NCBI RefSeq assembly: GCF_011045025.1
Contig: NZ_JAAKZX010000054.1
Coordinates: 1 to 49,582, forward strand
Source: Streptomyces ureilyticus
GTDB taxonomy: Bacteria > Actinomycetota > Actinomycetes > Streptomycetales > Streptomycetaceae
Direction of reading: 5' to 3'
Length of the DNA stretch: 49,582 bases
The notes under the pieces were generated by a model that searched no databases, was not told where the DNA came from, and saw only the letters and a program-made list of their open reading frames with translations. Position numbers and translations under genes: made by a program. Positions 8,293 to 14,502 of the stretch are shown here, in pieces. The number at the start of each line of letters is the position of its first letter. The stretch's first letter is position 1.

Positions 8293-10767
8293 TCACACGT
8301 CGATCGTCGTCGTGACCCGAAGGTCCGCGATCGACCGCCCCGCCTCCACCGCGTACGAACCCTTCACGAACGCCCACGCGTCAGCGATCTCCTCCCAGAT
8401 CTCGAAGGCCCGGCGCGGAAGTTCGACGCTGACCTCGACGGTCTCACCGGGCCCGGCCTCGACGCCCGCGAAGCCGGCGAGCCACCGCACCGGCCGCTCG
8501 GGGTCGGTCTCCATCGGCGCGAGGTAGACCTGGACGACCTCGCGGCCCGTGCGCGTACCGGAGTTGGTGACGCGGACGGTGGCCGTGCTGCCCTCGACCT
8601 TGACCGATTCGTACGTCCAGTCGGTGTAGCCGAGGCCGTGGCCGAAGGCGTACGAAGGGGTCCTGCCCTCCTTCTGCCAGGCGCGGTAGCCGATGAACAC
8701 GCCCTCGGTGTACGGGAGTTCGCCGTCGACCGGGGTGACCTGGGTGACGGGGGCGTCCGTCAAAGAGCCCCAAGTGGTGGGCAGTCGGCCGCCCGGTTCG
8801 TACGCACCTGTGAGCACGTCCGCCAGCGCGGCGCCGCCCTCCTGGCCGGGGAACCAGTCGAGCAGGACGGCGGCGACCTCGTCTCGCCAGGGAAGTTCCA
8901 CCGGGGAACCGGAGTTGACGACCACCACGGTGTTCGGGTTGGCGGCGGCGACCGCGCGGACGAGGTCGTCCTGGCGGCCGGGGAGGCGTAGGTCCGAGCG
9001 GTCGAAGCCCTCGGACTCGACGCGCTCGGTGGTGGCGACCACGACGACGGCCGTGTCGGCGTTCCGCGCCGCCTCGGCGGCCTCGGCGATCAGGTCGTCG
9101 GGGTCGTGCTGCGGATCCTGGTGGGCGAGGGCGAACATGACCGCCTTCATCGGGACGTCCCCCTCGGCCAGTTCGACGACGTATGTGAGGGAGACGTCGA
9201 CCGGTTCGCCGGCGGTGAGTCCGGCCTCGGCTCGAGGCACGGGTGCGCCGAAGAAGGTGATGAAGGGGTCGTCCTTGGCGGGGCGCTGGACGTCGTCGAA
9301 GTACGTCGTGCCGTCGATGGTGAGCCGGAAGGCGCCGACGCCCTGGATGCCGAAGGTGTGCGTGCCGGGCTCACGCGGGGTGAAGCTGCCGGTCAACTCC
9401 ACGGTGTGCAGCCGGTCGTAGGTGACGCCCTCGGGCAGGCCCGGACCCATCCACTTGATCTGGCCGCCGGGCGCGGATTCGGAGCCCAGGACGTTGCCGT
9501 CGGCATCCCGGCACACAGCGCGCAGCTTGAAGCCCTCGTCGAAGACGGAGAGTTCGGTGTTCGGATCGGCCCCGACAGCGTAGTTGAGGCTGCCTTCAGG
9601 GAGGGCGGCGGTGAGGCCGTCGAGCGGGGAGACGGTGCGGACGGGGAACACCGTGGCGGAGCCGCCGCCGAGGACGCGGGCGTCGCGGGCGGCGGCGCCG
9701 ATCAGCGCGACCTTGCCGGGCTTCAGGGGCAGGACGTCCCGCTCGTTGCGTACGAGCACGAAGGAGCGGCGGGCGATCTCGCGTGCGAGGGCCTCGCCGT
9801 CGACAGGGTCCGGCAGTGCGGTGACGACGGGCTCGGCGCCCTGGAGGATGCCGACGCGAGCAGCGAGCCGCAGGACGCGGCGGACGGCCTCGTCGATCTT
9901 GGCCTCCTCGACCCGCCCGTCCCGCACGGCCTGGGCGAGCGGCTCGCCGTAGACGGTCCGCGGACCCGGCATGGCGACGTCCAGGCCGCCCTCGAGTGCG
10001 CCGACGGTGGAGCGGGCGGCCATCCAGTCGGAGACGTTGAAGCCGTCGAAGCCCCATTCGCCGCGCAGGACCTCGTTCACGAGGTAGTGATGCTCGGTCA
10101 TCGTCGAGCCGTTGACCGAGTTGTAGGCGGTCATGATGCCCCACGGATGGGCGTTCTCGACGATGGTCTCGAAGGGGGCCAGGTACAGCTCGCGCAGGGC
10201 GCGTGCGCCGACGACGTTGTTCACGGTGAAGCGCTCGGTCTCGGCGTCGTTCGCGACGAAGTGCTTGACGGTGGTGCCGACGCCGCCTTCCTGCACACCG
10301 CTGACGTACCCGGTGCCGATCCGTCCCGTCAGATACGGGTCTTCGCTGTACGCCTCGAAGTGGCGCCCGCCGAGCGGCGAGCGGTGCAGGTTGACGGTGG
10401 GCGCGAGCAGGACGTGCACACCCTTGCGGCGGGCCTCCTGGGCGAGCAACACCCCTGCCCTGCGGGCGAGTTCGGGATCCCAGGTGGCGGCGAGCGCGGT
10501 CGGGGACGGCAGCGCGACGGACGGATCGTCGGCGGTCCAGCGCACGCCTCGTACGCCGATCGGGCCGTCGGACATGACCAGGGACTCGAGACCGATCTCG
10601 GGCAGCGCGGGCAGGGACCACATGTCCTGACCGGCGAGCAACCGCGTCTTCGCGTCGAGGTCGAGCCTGCCGAGCGCGGCTTCGACCACAGCTTCGCGTG
10701 CCTGGTCGGCCGGCGAGTTGCCTTGGTGCTCCTGGGAGTTGCCCTGATTGCCCTGCGTTCCCGCCAT
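8293..10767 (-). CDS. GH3 beta-glucosidase with PA14 domain
   Basis: An 824-residue glycoside hydrolase family 3 enzyme without a signal peptide, so probably cytoplasmic and acting on imported oligosaccharides. The N-terminal barrel runs to about residue 310 and has the nucleophile Asp247 in GFNVSDWMA. The second alpha/beta domain (about 330-700) is interrupted by a PA14-like insert at about 400-530 (GSFTPREPGTHTFGIQG, LTIDGTTYFDD). Glu586 in ESEGFDR is the likely acid/base. A fibronectin-III-like domain (REVVQVYLAP) ends the protein. GAGGAGG precedes the ATG on the minus strand. PA14 inserts shape the substrate pocket in related beta-glucosidases. Specificity (glucoside, xyloside or arabinoside) is not decided by sequence alone. 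It is divergent from a TetR gene, its likely regulator. Confidence 0.93.
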   Translation of the reverse strand: MAGTQGNQGNSQEHQGNSPADQAREAVVEAALGRLDLDAKTRLLAGQDMWSLPALPEIGLESLVMSDGPIGVRGVRWTADDPSVALPSPTALAATWDPELARRAGVLLAQEARRKGVHVLLAPTVNLHRSPLGGRHFEAYSEDPYLTGRIGTGYVSGVQEGGVGTTVKHFVANDAETERFTVNNVVGARALRELYLAPFETIVENAHPWGIMTAYNSVNGSTMTEHHYLVNEVLRGEWGFDGFNVSDWMAARSTVGALEGGLDVAMPGPRTVYGEPLAQAVRDGRVEEAKIDEAVRRVLRLAARVGILQGAEPVVTALPDPVDGEALAREIARRSFVLVRNERDVLPLKPGKVALIGAAARDARVLGGGSATVFPVRTVSPLDGLTAALPEGSLNYAVGADPNTELSVFDEGFKLRAVCRDADGNVLGSESAPGGQIKWMGPGLPEGVTYDRLHTVELTGSFTPREPGTHTFGIQGVGAFRLTIDGTTYFDDVQRPAKDDPFITFFGAPVPRAEAGLTAGEPVDVSLTYVVELAEGDVPMKAVMFALAHQDPQHDPDDLIAEAAEAARNADTAVVVVATTERVESEGFDRSDLRLPGRQDDLVRAVAAANPNTVVVVNSGSPVELPWRDEVAAVLLDWFPGQEGGAALADVLTGAYEPGGRLPTTWGSLTDAPVTQVTPVDGELPYTEGVFIGYRAWQKEGRTPSYAFGHGLGYTDWTYESVKVEGSTATVRVTNSGTRTGREVVQVYLAPMETDPERPVRWLAGFAGVEAGPGETVEVSVELPRRAFEIWEEIADAWAFVKGSYAVEAGRSIADLRVTTTIDV

Positions 10768-10820
10768 GCCGGTGCCTCCTCATTGACGACGTCCGTGCCG
10801 TCCGTCCATCGTGCACGCAT

Positions 10821-10836
10821 TACCTGTAGATAGGTA
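10821..10836. promoter_or_regulatory. Candidate TetR operator between GH3 and tetR genes
   Basis: TACCT and AGGTA flank the 6-base spacer GTAGAT, a perfect short dyad. It lies about 55 bases from both divergent start codons, where one dimer could repress both promoters. An AT-richer stretch surrounds it. Confidence 0.5.
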
Positions 10837-10892
10837 GGTTCCGTTATCTGGCCGTTATGTGAATCTTCATGTGCATGTCTTACGGTTGCTAT

Positions 10893-11462
10893 ATGTCGAC
10901 GACCAGGGCAATCAGGGGTGCCGAGCGGCGCGCGGAGATTCTCCGGGCCGCCCTGGAGGTGATCGCCGAGCGTGGGTACCGGGGGGCGAGCCTCGGTGCG
11001 GTCGCCGAGCGAGTGGGACTCACCCAGCAGGGCCTGCTGCACTATTTCCCGACGAAGGAAGCCATGCTCGTCGCCGTCCTGGAGGAGCGGGACCAGTGGG
11101 ACGCGATGCCGGACTCCCACTGGCGCCTCGACCTTCTCGCCTCGCTCGTCGACTACAACTCGATGCGGGCGGGCATCGTGCAGACCTTCTCGGCCCTGCT
11201 CGGCGAGAGCGTCACGGAAGAGCATCCGGCACGCGATTTCTTCACCGGCCGGTACGAGAATGTGCGCGCGAACATGGTGGGGATTCTGCGCTCCGAGTAC
11301 GGCGAGCGGCTGCCGAGCGGGCTCACCCCGGAGCGGGCGGCTCCGCTGCTCGTCGCGGTGATGGACGGGCTCCAGTACCAGTGGCTGCTGGCTCCGGAGA
11401 AGGTGGACATGGCTGGCGCGTTTCGGGATTTCCTCACGTTGCTTGGCGAGAAGGAGAGTTGA
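10893..11462 (+). CDS. TetR/AcrR-family regulator, likely of the GH3 gene
   Basis: A 189-residue one-domain regulator. The N-terminal helix-turn-helix reads AERRAEILRAALEVIAERGY, then GASLGAVAERVGLTQQGLLHYFPTKEAMLVAVLE, a clear TetR pattern. The remaining 130 residues form the ligand domain. The ATG at 10893 gives the canonical TetR start (MSTTRAIRGAERR); two upstream in-frame starts would add a Cys/Tyr-rich leader not seen in the family. Divergent arrangement and the dyad at 10821-10836 suggest it controls the GH3 beta-glucosidase and itself, with a sugar as inducer. Confidence 0.87.
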   Translation: MSTTRAIRGAERRAEILRAALEVIAERGYRGASLGAVAERVGLTQQGLLHYFPTKEAMLVAVLEERDQWDAMPDSHWRLDLLASLVDYNSMRAGIVQTFSALLGESVTEEHPARDFFTGRYENVRANMVGILRSEYGERLPSGLTPERAAPLLVAVMDGLQYQWLLAPEKVDMAGAFRDFLTLLGEKES

Positions 11463-11520
11463 GGGTTTCCGGGAGTTGACGGCTTTCGGGAGTTGACGGC
11501 TCCGGGGGCTGATGGTTTCG
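11456..11520 (+). repeat. Four degenerate 16-17-base tandem repeats at the tetR stop
   Basis: Units begin at 11456 (GAGTTGAGGGTTTCC), 11473 (GAGTTGACGGCTTTC), 11490 (GAGTTGACGGCTCC) and 11506 (GGGCTGATGGTTTCG), with periods of 17, 17 and 16 bases. The first unit contains the tetR stop codon. The pattern looks like slippage duplication of the gene's 3' end. Confidence 0.7.
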
Positions 11521-11618
11521 GCGCGGTTCGGCGACTGTGGCCCATGGCGTACGCCCCATCCGTCACGCGATACTTTCCGCCACCCGGCGTTTCGTGTGAC
11601 GGAAGGACCTGAACTCCC

Positions 11619-12902
11619 TTGACTTATATACGTGTTCGGCTCGGCGCCCTCGGAGTGGCGGCCGTTCTCGCGGGCCTCGCGACTCCGCCCGCCCTGGCTG
11701 CTCCAGCGCCCGCTCCCGCCGAGGAGCCAACGGCTGCCGCGCCCACCGTGGAGGAACAGCGCCTCGACAGGGCGGCGCCCCAGGAGATCCTGCGCCGTTC
11801 CGGATTCGACGCGGTGGCGCCGGAGTTGGTGCGGGCGCTGGGCAAGGTGCGGTCGTATGCGGAGGCCGAGCGGGTGGTCGTACGACGGGGTGGGGAACTG
11901 TGGCGCCGGGCGGTGGACCGCGCTCAGGGCCGAGGCCCGGCGGGCGGTGATCTGAGCCGGGACGATGACCGGCCGCTGTACTGGGCTCGGCTCGGGATGA
12001 CGCGGGAAGTACGTCAGTGGGAGCCGGAGTTCGGCCTGACCGATGCCCAACGCACCAAGCTGCTGGGGGCACTTGAGCGGACCTCGCGCGGTCAGGACAC
12101 CATCCGCTATCCGCACGGCGGCAAGGGCGTCAAAGGCGTTAAGCGGATCCTGGTGACCGGCTTCGACCCGTTCACGCTGGACCGGGACGTACGGATCTCC
12201 AACCCGTCGGGAGCCACGGCCCTCGCCCTCGACGGCACGGTGATCAAGACGGCGGACGGCCCGGCCCGTATCGAAACGGCGCTCTTCCCGGTCCGCTGGC
12301 AGGACTTCACCGAGGGGACGGTGGAGCGGACGCTGCGTCCGTACCTCCCCCGCGTGGACCTGTTCACCACGGTCAGCCAGGGCCGGGTGGGCCGTTTCGA
12401 CGTCGAGCGCACCAACGGCGCCTGGCGGGGCGGTTTCCCGGACAACGAGAACCTGTCGCGCACGGAGACCGTCCCGGTGAACGACCCGGCCTCGCAGCCG
12501 CAGTGGACGTCAACGACCTTGCCGTACAAGGAGATTGTGGCCGCCGATACGGGCCGCTTTCCCGTGTACGACAACACGGAGGTGACCGAGATCCCGGCGG
12601 GCGGCACGGATCCGGTCGTACGTCCCGGGGGACCGACGCCGGGCTCGACGGCGCGGGCCGGAGGCGGCGGGGACTACCTCTCCAACGAGATCGCGTACCG
12701 GGCGACGCTGTTGCGCGACCGCCTCGGCCTGCGCGGCTCGCTGCCCGGCGGGCATGTGCACACGCCGGTGCTCCAGTTCGGCACGGGCAACACGGATCCG
12801 GCGACGGGTACGGTCACGGATCCGCAGTTCGTCCAGAACCGGCTGGACATCATCGGGCAGGTCCGCGAGATCGTGAGGGTGGCGGCGGGGGCGTCCCGGT
12901 AG
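11619..12902 (+). CDS. Secreted peptidase C15-like protein with Cys-to-Ser change
   Basis: A 427-residue exported protein. Residues 1-28 are a signal peptide ending ALAAPAPA. A helical region of unknown role fills about 40-165. The C-terminal domain (about 168-427) matches pyroglutamyl peptidase I: RILVTGFDPF, ISNPSG, ALFPVRW, and QGRVGRFDVERTN with Glu263 of the catalytic set. His381 in GGHVHTPVLQ matches the catalytic His. The block that normally reads YVCN reads DYLSNEIAYR here, so Ser355 replaces the nucleophilic Cys. The protein is therefore either inactive as a C15 peptidase or uses Ser. The only fitting start is TTG at 11619, with GGAAGG at 11601-11606, a rather long spacing. Intracellular C15 enzymes are about 215 residues, so export and the long N-terminal region are also unusual. 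Confidence 0.82.
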   Translation: MTYIRVRLGALGVAAVLAGLATPPALAAPAPAPAEEPTAAAPTVEEQRLDRAAPQEILRRSGFDAVAPELVRALGKVRSYAEAERVVVRRGGELWRRAVDRAQGRGPAGGDLSRDDDRPLYWARLGMTREVRQWEPEFGLTDAQRTKLLGALERTSRGQDTIRYPHGGKGVKGVKRILVTGFDPFTLDRDVRISNPSGATALALDGTVIKTADGPARIETALFPVRWQDFTEGTVERTLRPYLPRVDLFTTVSQGRVGRFDVERTNGAWRGGFPDNENLSRTETVPVNDPASQPQWTSTTLPYKEIVAADTGRFPVYDNTEVTEIPAGGTDPVVRPGGPTPGSTARAGGGGDYLSNEIAYRATLLRDRLGLRGSLPGGHVHTPVLQFGTGNTDPATGTVTDPQFVQNRLDIIGQVREIVRVAAGASR

Positions 12903-12923
12903 GTCAGGACGCGTATCGGCAGA

Positions 12924-13751
12924 TCACCAGGTGACGGAGCCGCCCCGAACCTGGCCCTGCCCCTGACCGTGGCCCTCGCTCTCGTCCTCTCCGTCCCCGT
13001 CTCCCGTCTGCTCGCCCAGCAGGTCGCGGGCCATCAGTGTGGCGCCCGCGACCGCGCCGGGCATCAGGAACACGGCGACGAACGGTACGACGAAGGCGAG
13101 GGCGAGGGGGGTGCCGAAGCCCCACACCAGGGTCTTGCGGGCGCGCAACAGGCGGAGGCGGTCGCGGACTTCGACGCGACGACGCTGCATCGCGACCGAC
13201 GTCAGCTCCTCGGTCAGGAAGAACCCGGTGACGAAGAACCCGATCACCGGCACGACGGTCTGCCCGACGAACGGGATGAACCCGAGCGCGAACAGCAACA
13301 CGCCCCAAGCCGCCGCCCTGAAGACGATCCGCAGACTGTCCCGCCCTGAGATCACCAACTCCCGCCACAACGACAGCCCCGACTCGGGCGCCGTCCCGTC
13401 CGGCGAGACGTCCCGGTCCACGGACTCGGAGAGCTTCTCGTAGAAGGGCTGGCCGATGAGCAGCGTCACGGCGGTGAAGGTAACGACAGCGAGGAGCAGG
13501 GCGAGCGCGAAGAGTACGACGGTGAGGAACCCGCGGAAGAGTCCCAGCCAGGGGCTGTCCCAGTCGTCGGCGAAGGGGGTGGCCCAGGTGACGAGGTCGC
13601 TGCCCCACAACGCCAGGGCAACCAGCGCGCCCAGATACAACACAAGCGTGATCAGCCCCGGGATCAGCCCCACCCCGAACTGCTTCCCATGCCGGGCAAC
13701 CCAACGCTGCCCTTGCACCAAGTAGCTGAACCCCACGCGCAGATCATGCAT
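12924..13751 (-). CDS. EI24/CysZ-like membrane protein
   Basis: A 275-residue integral membrane protein. Hydrophobic helices are visible at about 28-50 (LIPGLITLVLYLGALVALAL), 72-100, 148-185 and 215-240. The segment IGQPFYEKLSESVD after the second helix and the second half GFIPFVGQTVVPVIGFFVTGFFLTEE are typical of the EI24 family, which includes sulfate transporter CysZ. The C-terminal 30 residues are a Gly/Glu/Asp-rich tail (GDGDGEDESEGHGQGQGQ) of low complexity. No sulfur genes lie nearby, so a sulfate role is not supported by context. The gene converges on the C15-like gene, with 21 bases between stops. Confidence 0.83.
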   Translation of the reverse strand: MHDLRVGFSYLVQGQRWVARHGKQFGVGLIPGLITLVLYLGALVALALWGSDLVTWATPFADDWDSPWLGLFRGFLTVVLFALALLLAVVTFTAVTLLIGQPFYEKLSESVDRDVSPDGTAPESGLSLWRELVISGRDSLRIVFRAAAWGVLLFALGFIPFVGQTVVPVIGFFVTGFFLTEELTSVAMQRRRVEVRDRLRLLRARKTLVWGFGTPLALAFVVPFVAVFLMPGAVAGATLMARDLLGEQTGDGDGEDESEGHGQGQGQVRGGSVTW

Positions 13752-14035
13752 GGGGGCACCCTATCGGGGTCGTCGTGCACGGCACCCCGGGAGTTGGGGC
13801 TCCTCCGCCGGAACGGTGGCCCACCGTTCGGCGAGCCGGAACGTGCAGTGCCTTCCTGGGCTGACGTCCGCGCACACTGGATCAGCCTCTGGACGCACGC
13901 TCACCGTGACCGTACGACCTCAGCGTCATTGGCGGTCGCTTCTTTGGGGTGACGCGCTCGACATCCGCGAACTGGAGGATTGGTGCGGGCGAGGAGGACA
14001 TCCGCCGCCCGACCGCATCAGCGAGTGGAGGCCCC

Positions 14036-14233
14036 ATGAGTCCTGTGAGTTCCCGTTTCCGCACCCGCAAGGCGGCTTTCTTAGCCGTGGTCGTTGCGAT
14101 CGCGGCTTCCGCCACCGCGGTCACTGGAGCCACCACAGCGCTCGGCAGCCCCCGAGAGCGGCCATCGCCGTGGTTTCGCGTAGTACGCGCAGCGCCTCCG
14201 CTCCCGAACCGTCCCGCGGGTCGAAGGTGTTGA
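14036..14233 (+). pseudogene. Truncated secreted-protein gene: signal peptide plus antisense tail
   Basis: GGAGG at 5-base spacing before the ATG at 14036 and a clean signal peptide (MSPVSSRFRTRKAAFLAVVV, then AIAASATAVTGATTALG) mark a real translation start. From about 14140 the frame simply reads the opposite strand of the minus-strand gene that ends there, giving an Arg/Pro-rich tail of about 30 residues and a stop. No mature domain remains. The simplest reading is that a deletion joined the 5' end of this gene to the truncated neighbour. Codon 16 is TTA (14081-14083), so any product would depend on the rare bldA tRNA. The 284 bases upstream (13752-14035) show no gene I can support. Confidence 0.5.
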
Positions 14234-14348
14234 TGGCGATACGGGTGATATTGCCCGCGGTGTCCAGAAGTTGGCCGGTGATGTCGGTGGTGTTCCGTGC
14301 GATACGTGCCACGTCATCCCTGCTGGGGAGCGACGGAATCGTTGCCAT
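14121..14348 (-). CDS. Small protein of unknown function, probably C-terminally truncated
   Basis: Encodes 75 residues starting MATIPSLPSRDDVARIARNT, with a GGAG ribosome-binding site 7 bases before the ATG. The visible part is an amphipathic helical segment (ITGQLLDTAGNITRIAINTFDPRDGSGAEALRVLRETT). The last ten residues (GGCRALWWLQ) differ in character and are encoded opposite the signal peptide of the plus-strand remnant, so the original C-terminus is probably lost. I do not recognise the family. The gene is divergent from the M14 carboxypeptidase gene. Confidence 0.5.
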   Translation of the reverse strand: MATIPSLPSRDDVARIARNTTDITGQLLDTAGNITRIAINTFDPRDGSGAEALRVLRETTAMAALGGCRALWWLQ

Positions 14349-14465
14349 GGACTACTCCTCGCCTGACGCCCTGCGCGTCGGCGTCTGGCCCCCGTCGCGC
14401 CGACGCCCACCCACAGCATGCCCGCTCGCCCACGCCAACGCCCTCTTGTTGCGGGTGAATTGAAC

Positions 14466-14498
14466 CGGTACACCTCCCGGTACCGATTAACAGGAGGT
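14466..14498 (+). promoter_or_regulatory. Leader with competing hairpins over the M14 ribosome-binding site
   Basis: CGGTAC (14466-14471) pairs with GTACCG (14480-14485). The loop between them carries ACCTCC (14472-14477), which is complementary to the Shine-Dalgarno GGAGGT (14493-14498) of the gene starting at 14503. The two pairings could alternate or form a pseudoknot. Structure by inspection only. Confidence 0.35.
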
Positions 14499-14502
14499 AC
14501 GC

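Noticed and set aside
13689..13952. Plus-strand 87-codon frame between the EI24 gene and the remnant genes
   Set aside because: It starts inside the minus-strand EI24 gene, lacks a ribosome-binding site and has no recognisable pattern.
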